A stretch of 64,000 bases of DNA. Origin: Stratiolaelaps scimitus (lineage: Eukaryota > Arthropoda > Arachnida > Mesostigmata > Laelapidae). Shown here one piece after another: positions 52,377 through 63,465 of the stretch. Position numbers and translations under genes: made by a program. Under the pieces are notes generated by a model. It did not search any database, was not told where the DNA came from, and saw only the letters and a list, made by a program, of their open reading frames with translations. The stretch is from NCBI GenBank assembly GCA_019614645.1, contig JABWDB010000003.1:23335001-23399000 (forward strand), written 5' to 3'. Position 1 is the first letter of the stretch. The number at the start of each line of letters is the position of its first letter.

Positions 52377-55300
52377 GTAGGAAATTGTACTGAATCGATA
52401 TCGATGCCGTTGAGGCAGTTCCCGCAATTGTTTACGTTAAGTGAAAGTGCCATGGGTCACGCTAAGGTCGATCTTTCTCGGGTTGCACAACGACCGTCCT
52501 GTGGAGCGTTACTAAGACACCTGCAGAGGGCTGACCCTTTCGGGGACGTTCAGCTGAACAGAACATAGTATATGGCGTGCCGAACGAACATGATACAAAC
52601 GGAAACTCTGTCCGGCCATTTACAGAAAATTGCGCATTCTGCTCCGAACAACGGGAGCGATGGCGACATCGATTCGGGTGACCTTAGAGCGATCGTGCCA
52701 ACTACGGCAACCTGTCTGCTCGCAGGGGGAACAACAGCACAGGCTGCGTAACCCAATACGCAGGGGTATCAATGGTTGACTTCAATCTGTCCCTGAGCGA
52801 GAGATGGTCGCATGTAGCGATGCGCGAAGCAAGCCCTTCGATCGCAAGCGCAAAACAGTTGCAGCTTGGGCAAGCTGCAACATATCGATGATCATCTTGT
52901 GTAATTCTTCGCTATGTTTGTCTCAAAATTGTTAACATTTGTACATGGTGTAACTACACCGTTAACATATTTACACAGAAAACGTTTAATGCCTGATGTG
53001 CATTGGAGATTCCTTATGGGAATCTCATGTTAGAAAAACAGCTTTTGACATTCATTCCGATCGACTAGTGTCCTGCGGGCATCTCATGAGCAGGAGTCGT
53101 CGTGTCAAACGATTATGTGATTAGTTTGAAACTCAAATTAGCAACGTGGGAACTGCGTCTGTGCATCTGAGGTGGAAAGGGGGCGAAGGACTAGTTAATA
53201 GTGACAAGACTCAAAACTAATCACAAATTCAAACTCGTTGGGAAACGATATTGCTTTTAAATATAAACGTAAACCCAAGGACATCGCCGCATTGCGACTC
53301 GGAAGCCATCAACCATCAACTGGGTAATCACCTAGTTAGTTATCACTCGACCCGAAGGAACCCTAGGTAAAAGCAATGAAAAACGTCGAGTGAGGCGTCA
53401 CCATTACTCAATATCATATCTACACATTTAATAACAGTCAATGTACACAAGCCTGTTTCATATAGAATGAATCATATCTTTGGAATGGCTCGGAGAGGCC
53501 TCGCTTGTATCATACAGAATTCGAGAAGGTAATTGCTGCCAATGGCTTCTGCCGACATGGGTGGCAAGTTCATATCAATAAATATGTCGACATCAACAGG
53601 GACACGAGAGCGTATTCACGTTCGTCGACGTATCAAGCCTTGGACAGAGTCTCTTCAAAGGGACGCATCATTATGCATTGCCATCGACCACTTGCTATCA
53701 AGGTCACACTTACATCCAATGCGCTCGGCTGCCCATGGGGTAAAATCGTAAGATTTTTTTGTTGCTACGAGCAACAATCTATCTACGAAGCCATCACCTT
53801 GACGCGTTGGTGTCTAAACGAGTTTGGATGCCAGCATATTTCCGCGCCGAATATACCCGCATATCACTGGATGAATCCTCGATGGTCTTCTTTTATCGGT
53901 CCATCTGCGACCATCGCTGTTCAGCGGTGAACCTCATACGTCTAACCTTGGCCGTCCCGCGAAACGACCGCAATTTTCGTTAAGTAGGATACCTGTTTTC
54001 GTGCCAAGCGGTCGGCTGTTGGCCTGGCATCTGTCGTGGTCTCACGATACAATGGTCTCGTTCTCAATGGGCAAACGGAACAATGCGTGGGCTGATCCAA
54101 CGTATGTCACGCGATTGACTCTCGAAGAGTTCGCCAACCGAGAAAATGTCCTCATGCAGCTGATCTGTTCAAAGCCGATGAAGCTCCTTGATAGGCTCCA
54201 CTATACGAGCAGAGTTTGGCGATCCAATTATAGATAGATGGGCCGACGCAATTTCGTGGTCATTTTGCCTTATCTATCTCCAATGCCGCAATGAAATGAG
54301 ATTGTATTCGTTATATCTCTACAGGTGTTCTATGATAACTAGTATCATTAATTGGTAACCAGTTTCGAAATGTAGTTTTGTGGCACCCTGTATGCAGTTA
54401 ATGTACTGGAAACCTCTTAAGCAACAAATCTTTTTTTTATTAGAGTGCTGCCATGCTAATGGAGGACAACATTGTTACCGCCGTGTATGGAGACACAGTG
54501 GTAGCTGTACCGCAGACCACATTAGTTGCCATTACAAATCTTCAAATATTATTTCGAAAACACTGCCCATAGAAGTAAATATGGTATATATATATATAGG
54601 AACGTGGGTCGGAGGTTCAGATCTGAGTGGAACCATATTTACTTCTATATATATATATATATATATATATAGCTGGCCCAAAAGACTCCTGTCGTCTTGC
54701 GCCGTATTCTTATTATTGGCCGGTTTGAATACAAATTTGGTAGACAGTAAGACACAGTAATTAGCAACTAGGCGGCGCGACAGCCGCCAGCTTTCTTTAG
54801 GTGTTCGAAATGCACCACTACAATGCTAAAAGCAGTACCGTGGACATTAAATGTTGACTGAGAGTCAGCCCGAAAAACCTTGGTTTTTAGGCGTTCGAAA
54901 TGGCAACCGGCGGAACAGGTCCCTCAGTCTTCAATAGACGAGACATAGGTCAGCCTGTATAGGGGCCGGAAAAAGATCAAGTGAAACAGTAGCTACGACC
55001 AGGTGAACAGGCAATGGCGGTACCAGTACCAAAGGGATTCGAGCCCAAAGTAGTGGTAGTACTTGACATGGATTTCAGCGTATTTTGCTACTACGAGATT
55101 TTGGGCCCAAAATAAAAAATTGACGGCTCGATATGTTGAGTTCTTGAAGGGACTCATGAATAATTGGCATGGCAATAAGAAGCACCGAGTGTGGCTGGTC
55201 GATGACAATGCTAGGGCACATCGTAGCAATTAAATTACGTCCTGGCTTAAGGCCAACAAGATTGAGGTGTGACGTTACCCCCACCCCCCTCATTCTCCCG

Positions 55301-58300
55301 ATTGAAGCCCGTGTGAGTATGTTTGCTTTCAGCAATTAAAGAGTGCTATAGGTGGTCAAAGGTACGCAAACATCGATTTGCTCCGAGAGACCCTAAGTAA
55401 CGATGTTATAAATGGGAATAGAAATAGAGGCAATGTCATCGCCTTCCTCGGGACAATGTCAGCCTCGGCCCCGGTCCCCAACTAATCCCACCCCCAAATA
55501 ATTCCTAATTATTGTATGTTTGAAAAAATATTTGGATTTGTTTGATGAACTAGTGCAAACCTAGCCGTCAGAAGGCTGCCAGAGCTCTTGGATCAGTGTA
55601 TAAAGGAAGGAGGTGCATATCTCTAACTTACACTAAAAAAATCTTTGTTTTAACTCACTTAGTTTAGCCGGTATTTGAAATTTATATTTGTCTCATTTTT
55701 TGGGTCACCCTAATATATATATATATATATATATATATAAGAACGTTGATCAGCGACATCGTTCTCTGGGTAGCACATACGATCTATGCGGGAGATTGCG
55801 GTAGATACCTCGTGTGGGCGATCGTCTGGCTGGCTCTATAATTAGCATTATACACTGAAGTACGCCGTACTACAACCTGAATCCGAGGAGGTACAGGCTC
55901 GTCCGTCGGACAGGCGTAAACAGCAGAAGCCAAGCAGTAATATATCGTTCACTCGTTGCCTTTATTATGTCCTCACTGTTATCTCTCTCTCTCTCTCTCC
56001 ACCTTCAAATCAGTCTCGTTCCACGTTCGATGCAAAATGTACGTGACCGCTTCCATTCACGAATTTATTACCATTGTGTTTATAGTAGTATAACCTGTGT
56101 CGTTTCATCGGACGACTTATACACGAGATATCTGAGTCAATGGACGCTCAATTGTGCTGGCACGAAGATAGCGAGATCAATCACAAATGGTACAAATGAT
56201 TTTGCATTATAGCCACGTTTTTTTCTATCCAACCCTAACCTCGGGGGGGCAACTGCTAACCTGACCTTTAGGCTGACCGGGCTATTGCTCTTGAACTGTG
56301 AGCAAGCGATGTTCGATATCGATTTTCAGTGAATCATCGTGCCATCACTTGATGTTGATTCAAATGTTGATCTTGGCATGTAGCGAGCCAACAATTGAGT
56401 TTGTTCACATATTCTTTTGTTGATGGATACAGCTGTAAGCATGGCCATAAGCACATGGTTGGTTGGTTCTTTGGCTTTGGTGAGTAATTATATACACTAG
56501 GGTTTTACGTTCGATCCCCATGGCGCCTTCACTTGATCAAGCACTTCTCGACTTTTCGAGGTAAATGCATAATGCAAGTAAGCTTTGTACCTGCGCCGAG
56601 TTAAACAACTGGTGGATTGATTAGTGGACAAAAAAGAGAAGATTTTAGCGAACCTCGTTGGTAAACCCACGTTCCTTCGCTTATATGCTTGCTGGGCAAT
56701 AAATTCTGCTTTGGAGCCGAGTTTATTTTGGATCCTGTATGTAGTGTCATTGTGACCGTCATCGTCCGTAAGTAGAAATTCATATTTGTGTGCCCAAAAA
56801 TTGGACAACGTTGACTCCATCGGCGAAATAGAATCCAACTTAACGTCGACTGCTCCCTACGGAAGCTTACTTTTGTTTGTAAGAGCTAAAAACGTACAGC
56901 CAATGCCCCCGCAATGCAAGTTGGTCGTTAGCGGGAGTATTTAGCGATGAGGAGTCGCATCCTTTTGCAACAAAACCCCATTGTTTTTGGCGCAGGGAGA
57001 ATGCATTAATATATCATTCTATGTAGATACTTAAGTACATTTTGCCGGGCTGACTCACAGCCAACATTTAACGTCCACGGTACTGCTTTTTCTCACTTAA
57101 CTATCTATGATCCCCACGTGCAACGGTGGGGATCGTAGATACTTAAGTAAGACCCCCTCTGAATACGAACCCACGAAGGGAACAATAGGCTCCCGAAATA
57201 TCCAATACTTCAAAGTGGCACCATCACATGAAATGTATCATAAGAAGGAGACAAAGAGATTTCCGATAGACACATGAAAACCTTGTCCAAAATTCCAATA
57301 GCTCATATTCAAAATCTGATGGTGGTTCGACAATATTGTACAAAGTCGTATAAACAAGCTGAGGTCATTCGTTTACAATTCCTTTGTGTTCCAGGCTGTT
57401 TCCGGGAAAGGTGAATTACATCGGTTCGTCACATCAGCTGTGGCATTGCGGTGTCGGGATATCCGTGTTCATCGCTAGATCCCTCTACTTCCGGTGGGTA
57501 GCCTCAATACGTGCTATTCAATAACCAGTTATATCGCAGGTTCGCCGCCCAATGATCAATGGAGCTATCGCGGAAGTCTCGAACAAATCATTTCGAAATA
57601 TTCCAATACGGCGTTTATGACCTACGATTTCATATGCGATTATTATCCAGCGCCGACATAACACAACAGCGATCTCAACGCGGTGTTGGCCACCGGCGGC
57701 GTAGAGAGAGAGAATAAGAGAAAGCTTCGAGGATATTTGGACCGGATTTTAATCGAGGCGGTCGTCGTCTATTCAAAATAGACGGTGTCATTCGGATCAA
57801 TGAATTCCGGGGAAACATTTTGTCTGCCCTTGTCACCCAACTGCATGAACTAGCTGTGTTTGTGCTTGGTTTTATTCGAACGAACCACACATATTTTCAA
57901 CGTGCATCTCACGCAAATTTAATCCCGCAGAATCATCTGTTCATTTTACTTTGAACCGTAATATAATTGTTTTTCGAGCTAACCCTCAGCTGTTCCCCTA
58001 TCTGCTGAGGGTCAGCTCGAAACACAATTATATTATAATTTGAACCGTAATAGAAAAATGTCAGACGGCATTTTTTTTCGATATTCGAAAAGACCACTAG
58101 AGGGGAAATCTACTAGCCCTCACCAAGTTTCGCCTGGAACACGGAACTAATCGTTCTCTAATCGTGTGAAACTTGATTGGTAACAAGCCTAGCTGTGTAG
58201 CATGTTTAAGTCTGATTTTTAAAAGAATTATCATAACATCGAAGTCGACTCATCGAAATTAAGATTCATTCAGAGCTGTATCCGTGAAGGACTAACAAAT

Positions 58301-59190
58301 TGTTCTAGTTTTATGACCACCAACTGTTGATCAGTTATTGATTGTAATCCATTGATCGGACCTCCTGTCTATCTTACGATGTAGACAGGCACTTCTACTT
58401 GGGTGATCCTCTTGAAGTTGCAAAGGCCAGCAAACTTTTCTATGCCAATGTAGCGGCGTCGCAGCTCTTCAAATGTCACCGTCCACGTCGACCACTGGTG
58501 GCCATTCTCAGCATGCATAATAAGACAGCCTCGACCTCGCTTTCCATGCCCTCTTACCGATTTGAGACAATCTCTCTTCAGTCACGCCCATCGAACAGGG
58601 CCTGCCTGACTTGCAAGTTTGAAATTGACGAGCAGCGCCGGCTCTTTATAAATGACTTTGATATTCGTTCGGCCTATTGGCGTGCACAGCAGACGCGGAA
58701 ACTGGGCATTAAGAAAGTTAGAACAACCAATCTATTTTTATATGACAATACGATCGGCCGTTCGAAACGAAACAATATCAAGCTAAATCAGGCAGTTTCA
58801 CTGCAACCCAAACTTTCACTAACGATTGTAATTGTACCGTGGTGTCCAAGGACCGTCGTACGGCTGCGGTACACGTACGATCCTCTCTTGTTAACAACGT
58901 AATGTGACAAGACGGGAGGGAGACTCATCCCGCCATGTTGATGCATTCAAAAAAAGGCGCGACAAAAAAAAAGAAGTAACCAACTAGTAATTGAACATGT
59001 ACACGTCCCCTTAATGAACGCTTGCCTATTTTATCGGTTAGTAAATAAATAAACAAATATATGTATGTATGTACAATACAATCATCATAAACGCGACTAA
59101 TCGATCCATTTGCCTATTTCCTTCGTTGATTTCAGGTATATCGAGGCGTTCAAAATTGTCGATCAACCTCTCAGTGACAGCCTCAGCTAG
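44865..59190 (+). CDS. PAQR-family seven-transmembrane receptor, closest to PAQR3
   Basis: The large exon 46458-48052 encodes a long Ser-rich N-terminal extension and then the PAQR core: NNPYITHGYRTFKSKERCIR, WNNETLNIWTNFVALIGILA, SSIYHIFNCCCYRCHRYWYF and further membrane helices, ending IIYETKVPE. Splicing to 57395 gives RLFPGKVNYIGSSHQLWHCG. The P.I..GYR motif, the S-x-x-YH helix and the terminal HQLWH are the conserved PAQR motifs that carry the putative metal-binding His. The overall layout and the KVPERxFPGxxNYxGSSHQxWH block match PAQR3 (RKTG), a Golgi protein that anchors Raf. The N-terminal extension is much longer than in vertebrate PAQR3. The first coding exon is uncertain (44865 or 45983). 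Confidence 0.85.
45256..45310 (-). mobile_element. SINE fragment, tRNA-like head
   Basis: Similar to the head of the SINE at 24253-24395 in the same orientation (cctctggcttt, ttacagcgagagacttagcc). It has lost box B and the tail. Confidence 0.6.
45983..46186 (+). CDS. candidate first coding exon B of PAQR gene
   Basis: ATG at 45983 has an excellent start context (ttccaccatgg) and opens exactly 68 codons (MERESSKPPEQPHRAPLLSV, later an Ala run and PPRRPTLE) to a possible donor, gag|gttcgt, in phase 0, compatible with 46458. The donor is weak. It may be an alternative first exon or a 5' UTR reading frame. Confidence 0.3.
46458..48052 (+). CDS. PAQR3-like gene main exon (N-terminal extension plus TM domain)
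   Basis: Acceptor ctgtcccttttcgttctag, phase 0, follows an in-frame TAG; there is no ATG at the start of the frame (GTG at 46488), so an upstream coding exon is required. Donor gagag|gtaggt, phase 2. Residues coded by about 46458-47150 are low-complexity (Ala/Thr/Ser, HTHEAAKNKKKRW, SDSSGISSSSSSTDESRKTS). From 47180 a Cys-rich motif (ELCLECKNGFNNCVCPE) precedes the PAQR core from 47390, with six hydrophobic helices between 47470 and 48040. The first in-frame ATG within the exon is at about 47021. Confidence 0.85.
51326..51400 (+). mobile_element. SINE fragment (body and tail)
   Basis: Reverse-complement match to 24253-24335: tatgacatatgggagagctt, cagcattgtataattgcagctc (split), and a tail with aataaagctttacctttacc. 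It is 5'-truncated and lacks the tRNA-like head. Confidence 0.7.
51690..51895. other. GC-rich island of unknown nature
   Basis: About 200 bp of GC-rich, non-coding sequence in AT-rich intron (includes ggtaatcatcacctggatca and cgggtgcccggagggggacc). No open frame spans it. Composition suggests a mobile-element fragment or structured RNA, but I recognise neither. Confidence 0.3.
51971..52009. repeat. (TA)n microsatellite, about 39 bp
   Basis: Uninterrupted TA run followed by tgtgtg. Confidence 0.95.
52286..52372. repeat. (TA)n microsatellite, about 87 bp
   Basis: Pure TA dinucleotide run, the longest in the window; a potential cruciform and assembly hazard. Confidence 0.95.
54571..54646. repeat. 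15-bp inverted repeat flanked by TA tracts
   Basis: agaagtaaatatggt (54571-54585) pairs exactly with 54632-54646. A TA run follows each arm. It looks like a small foldback element. Confidence 0.8.
54796..54902 (-). repeat. GCTGACTCTCAGC-family insertion, copy 2, with direct repeats
   Basis: The insert 54813-54885 carries the inverted 45-bp core (54831-54876). It is flanked by a 17-bp direct repeat, tttaggtgttcgaaatg (54796-54812) and tttaggcgttcgaaatg (54886-54902), with one mismatch. This looks like a target-site duplication. Confidence 0.75.
55050..55410 (+). pseudogene. degenerate mariner-type transposase, C-terminal part
   Basis: The translation, with one frame change and three stops, shows VEFLKGLMNNW, VWLVDDNARAH, IEV(stop)RYPHPPHSPD(stop)SPCEY and QQLKSAIGGQRYANIDLLRE. 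The DNARAH and HPPxSPDxSPCxY blocks are the second and third catalytic-motif regions of mariner (DD34D) transposases. The third Asp is replaced by Glu and spacing is altered. Stops and frameshift make it dead. Ends and target duplication were not identified. Confidence 0.75.
55713..55739. repeat. (TA)n microsatellite
   Basis: Uninterrupted TA run downstream of the mariner remnant. Confidence 0.9.
57023..57149 (+). repeat. GCTGACTCTCAGC-family insertion, copy 3, with direct repeats
   Basis: The exact 15-bp direct repeat gtagatacttaagta (57023-57037 and 57135-57149) flanks a 97-bp insert. The insert carries the 45-bp core (57044-57088) followed by a hairpin: 57096-57117 (cttaactatctatgatcccc plus ac) pairs with 57126-57147 with two mismatches, so one arm overlaps the right direct repeat. 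Confidence 0.75.
57395..57493 (+). CDS. PAQR3-like gene penultimate exon
   Basis: Acceptor ttgtgttccag, phase 2 in (completes Arg of VPER). It encodes LFPGKVNYIGSSHQLWHCGV then GISVFIARSLYF, the last transmembrane helix with the conserved HQLWH. Donor ttccg|gtgggt, phase 2. If not spliced, the frame adds WVASIRAIQ and stops at 57522-57524. Confidence 0.8.
57950..58052. repeat. 75-bp hairpin insertion with exact 14-bp direct repeats (copy 5)
   Basis: tttgaaccgtaata occurs at 57950-57963 and again at 58039-58052. Between them, arms 57962-57990 and 58004-58032 pair over 29 bp with two mismatches around a 13-nt loop. Each arm contains the family motif cgagctgaccctcagc or its variant. It is a clean insertion with a target-site duplication. 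Confidence 0.8.
59136..59190 (+). CDS. PAQR3-like gene terminal exon
   Basis: Acceptor ttcgttgatttcag, phase 2 in: Arg, then YIEAFKIVDQPLSDSLS and TAG at 59188-59190. The short tail after the last helix has the length and ending pattern (Y-x-x-x-x, P..D..S) of vertebrate PAQR3. In the +1 frame an overlapping open frame runs to 59368, but its phase does not match the upstream donor. Confidence 0.65.
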
Positions 59191-59775
59191 ACTTTTATTC
59201 ACAGAGCAAAAAATGCAACCACATCCACTAATCAGCTTATCAATCAACCAGGAGGAATCAACCTCGTGGCTTGATGAGACGCCTAAAGAACAACGAAGAG
59301 GTTCGCCACCCGCCTTTGTCAGCGAGCCAACGATACCCATACCAACGAAGGCAGAACAAAATCGCTGAATCACGAAAACAATGAGATATTAGGACATCGC
59401 TTCAGCCGTATATACATACATATATGCTCAGCAAAGAATAGCAACACTATTGAACGAGGCGCTCATTTGCAATTCAACTTTTAATTAAAATAACAGATGA
59501 CGTCGACTGTGACGCGTGACCATTGAAATGATGAGTACATAGGTACACACAAGTGTGATATTATGACAATTCTCATGGACGATATCCACACACATGAACA
59601 ACATGCATGAATGTGAACGAAGTACCAAAGGAGAGACGTGCGAGACACGTCTTTCTCGTTAAAATGTTTAGGCCATTAATGAACACGGGTGTTTGTCGGG
59701 CGGTATCAACCAAAATTGATATCGATGTGTTTCGAGAAACATTACCATTATGTTGTTGTTATTGTTATTATTATT

Positions 59776-59864
59776 ATTATGTTGCTACCTAAATAAATAA
59801 TACATTTTCCGAGCTGACTCACAGCCAACGTTTACGGTATCGCTTTCGGCATTATGTTGCTACC
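59776..59864 (+). repeat. GCTGACTCTCAGC-family insertion, copy 4, with direct repeats
   Basis: The exact 14-bp direct repeat attatgttgctacc (59776-59789 and 59851-59864) flanks a 61-bp insert that carries a diverged core (ccgagctgactcacagccaa, then acggtatcgct) at 59805-59847. Confidence 0.8.
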
Positions 59865-62690
59865 CGGTGATTTTCTACTATTTTCGGTGTTTCATAAAAT
59901 TTGTAACGTTATAGCTTATTGTGTGTTACGACACCTTGATATGTGATATTTTTCATCTCTCTCAGGTGATCATATTGTCTCGTTATGTTACACGTTGTCT
60001 AAGCGACTATTGCTGGAATCTCGAATCTGACATGATTCCAATTATAAATGTAATTGTTGAACAGATTAAGGATCGCTAAAGGGTGGATTGCGGTGCGTTG
60101 TCGACCTCGCCAATTTCGCAATGAAAACTTTTTTTATGAAAATTACTTATTTATTATTATTATTATTATTATTTTTACCGCGAGTTGCAACGTCTCTACC
60201 AATCAAGAAAGCTCGACAGGAACAGCAGCGACGATGATCAGGGACAAAATGACAAATGGTTGTTACCGGTGCACGCGTATTTCAGCGGGTGATGGTTGTA
60301 CGAGGCGCGGCCCTAGGCGGATGTGGGTGCTCCTTAATTTCGCGATGATGCGAGTTGTCAACGAGCGCTGTGTTGACGACTACGTGAGAACGGTACCGGT
60401 GTCGTCAATTGGATGTCGTTTCGTTGGATGATGACGCCGACGAAGAAGAAAAATGACAAGCATGGATAAATTGACACGCAAAATACTCAAACCAAAAGAC
60501 AACATACGTAAACGGACGATCCAAGAAATCAACTCAAACAAAACACACGGCTGGCCGTAGAGTTTACGCAGAGTCTGTTGCTACACTGCTAGCTAACAAT
60601 TACGACTAGAAGTAGATAAATTATATATATATATATGACGGAGGAAGCACATGATGAGGATCGGAAGAGTAGCACACGTGACTGAATGCCACAACGATGT
60701 CTGATTCGATGAATGTGTATGAGTCTTGGAGCCTCCGTTTGTAGGGACTTGAAGGGAGTGCGAGTATTTTCAAAACGCCCAATGCATGTTGTATTGTTAA
60801 TCTGATACATATGATATGCGAAAGGTATGTTCATGCTGATGTCGCTCACGTCGACAATGAACCATTAACCGAATGAAATGCACGGAATATTTTATTTTGA
60901 TAGACAGCTCTTAGAACATCGACCCGTTGTTTACTTAGGCGTTACTCGTCAAAAACAACACTTACCTTTCACGAATCAGGAATCGCTCGCCTCCAGTCGT
61001 CGTGAATGGGTGGCGTCGATAATGAGAATAATATTAATTATAATAATAATAATAAACTGATTTATGATTTGGATTTCTCTTAAGAACAGTCATCCTAAGA
61101 CTGTTAGATCGATATAGAAAGAGGTGCTTAATGGTGCAGAGGTTCCCAGAGGCAGCACGATACATTTAAACTTCGATAACACGCTAACAGTCCGTCGAGT
61201 GAAAGGAACTCCAAAAAACAATGAAATACACATAAATAATGTACTAGACAAAAACGAAGGGACTCGTGTTTTTGGTGGTTGAATACACACGTGTGGCTGA
61301 TAAGGCCATTTTGTAGTTTTGTAGCCCTCTGACTGTTGAATCCTGAGGTGGGCGGACCAGTGGCCTGTGATATGTGATACCAATAGCACTATTATTAATA
61401 ACAATAATATTATCACTGATAAAAATAGCAATACCAGACAGTTTCAAAAGAGAAAATAGGCGACAACACAGCATAAAATAGACACAGATACATATACCCA
61501 CCTAACGAAATAATTATCACATATATCTATATATATATATAATATGACGAGTATGTAGAAATACAATACGTTAATTATTGAGAAGAGCATACTAAGAGGA
61601 ACGGGTTCGACATTAAAATCATAGAGCGGGAAGACGCCAAATAGTAACCCACAAATTGGCGATTTAACGACGAAGCTGGTGGCCGAACAGCACAAACTCT
61701 CTCTGGCTCAAAACTCTGCTAACCAAGTGATTAGATATGTAGACAAGCCAAACAAGGAGACCATTACAAATCAAAGCAATCGGAATAACGCAGAAGAGAG
61801 AGAGGGGGGGGAAAGGGAGAGACACCACAATAATACATTCATAAAACACACGCATGAATGCTGTAGCAATCAGAGGTCGACGATCGATTGTACGAGAAGA
61901 ATAAGATCGCGTGGAGTCGTGGAAAGTTGATCCACCATTCCACTCAAGTTCATTCGAATGTTTCCATTTTTCGTAGTGGTCAACCCCTCCAGTCATACAA
62001 TATTGCAATTTCTCCATCTTCTGTTGCAGGAAGGCTAGGGTAGATTCTATGGATCGATGAACGATAGAGAGGAAGTGTTGCCGAGGTGAAAATTTCGAAC
62101 CGGTCGCGAACCGGTAAATGGTTGAAATTATTGTTGTTGATGGACGATAAATTCGTCATTTTGCTACCCATTTGATGGGTGCTGTCATGACGCAGAGACA
62201 CATATCGATAAAGAAATAATTAGTCAGAAAACATGGGAAACCGAAAATGAAAAAGGAAAAATGTCTGCTCAAGTCCGCTTGGAGTAACGTTTACTTGAGG
62301 CAACGTCATCCATGGGGCAAGAAGTCACTCGGCTATTAATTCGTCAATTGACTATTGATTCGTCAGCCTCGAAGAACACCCCACGGAAATTCGTGGCAAC
62401 GATTGCGAAAATCATCTAAATGCCGCCAACGTGCTGCCTCGATACGAGACCTATCGGAGCTTTATCAACAGCCAACGTTGAAAATGATTCCCTATGTTGA
62501 CGAAATTATACGCCGTACGCTACCGATAAGTTGTGTGCTTTGGCGAGTCTCAAATAGTTGCTCAACACCCCCCCATATATTATACAGGTACAAAGCAAAA
62601 ATGTTGTAACAATATAATTAGAAAGTATCGTAAGTATAATATACTGTACATTGCCGTAGCAATAATATTCTTTGAAATCCTATTGAACAG

Positions 62691-62851
62691 ACACCGCCGA
62701 AACAAGCCGATGCCGAACAATGAAACAAAAATTAGCGCGACACAAACTACAGTATACGCCGCCCCCGCCGCCACCACCACAAGATCGTGCCTACAGCACA
62801 CAAGATCTGAATGGACAGAGTTCAGTTAAAAACACTACGTTATGCGCTTAG
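62691..62851 (+). CDS. weak candidate terminal exon
   Basis: Acceptor aatcctattgaacag, then an open frame of 53 codons with a polyproline stretch (YTPPPPPPPQDRAYSTQDLN then GQSS) and a stop at 62849-62851. No partner exon was found, and the proline run may just reflect a (ccg/cca)n tract. Confidence 0.2.
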
Positions 62852-63414
62852 AGTTTTATTGGAATCGACAAATACACAATTGTTATTTGTTCACTATGGC
62901 AGCCCCAGTTTCAGACTAGCCAAGTTCTAATATTGTAGATACTCGATGAATCAGTGAATGAATTGATGCAGGCAAACACGGGATGTTCTTGGCACACGTA
63001 CGTCCGCACGCGCGAGGAGCTATGGCCTCCTCTACCAAAGTACAGAATGCTTCAAGGATGTTAGCAATCCTCGAAGATGAAAGGACACTTTCTCTCTCCT
63101 CCTTAATCACGTTGCGTGTATGATAGATTCTTTACACCGTTCTAGTTACGACGGACAGTATGCATACTGTCGTGCTGACAGACGATAACCTTCTTGGTAA
63201 AATAAAGAAAATTGCATTCCCTTTCATCTTCGATGGATCAGATGCAGTATCCACAAGCGGAGATAGGCGATGATGGTATTATAGCGATTTTTCCTACTCT
63301 TAGAAGCGCCGTTGTTTGTAGGCAACCTATTATACAGAATGACTAGAAAGAGTATAGTTACGGGATGTTTTCTAATTCCGTCAATGACTGTAGCAATTGT
63401 GCACGTAGTTAATT

Positions 63415-63417
<3 letters not shown>

Positions 63418-63464
<47 letters not shown>
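63418..63464. repeat. (TA)n microsatellite, 47 bp
   Basis: Uninterrupted TA run. Confidence 0.95.

Positions 63465-63465
<1 letters not shown>

Larger units (their letters stand above)
48053..57394 (+). other. 9.3-kb intron of PAQR gene, rich in repeats
   Basis: No exon in phase was found. It contains an (ATT)n tract at about 48152-48172, TA arrays, a GC-rich island (51690-51895), a SINE piece (51326-51400), a dead mariner transposase (55050-55410) and several short insertions with direct repeats. Segment 49490-50060 is GC-richer with (CT) and TA tracts. Confidence 0.6.

Noticed and set aside
53505..54237. Three adjacent open frames (141, 74 and 78 codons) in the PAQR intron
   Set aside because: Frames overlap without a consistent reading, no known domain and no splice support; possibly a decayed mobile element but not assignable.
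54831..57088. A 2.26-kb transposon bounded by 45-bp inverted repeats around the mariner remnant
   Set aside because: Each of the two supposed ends has its own flanking direct repeats, so they are separate insertions; the distance is also long for mariner.
58399..58902. 167-codon plus-strand open frame in the last PAQR intron
   Set aside because: No ATG near its start, no acceptor in phase with the PAQR gene, no motif; the opposite strand also has a short protein-like frame. Probably chance or an old repeat.
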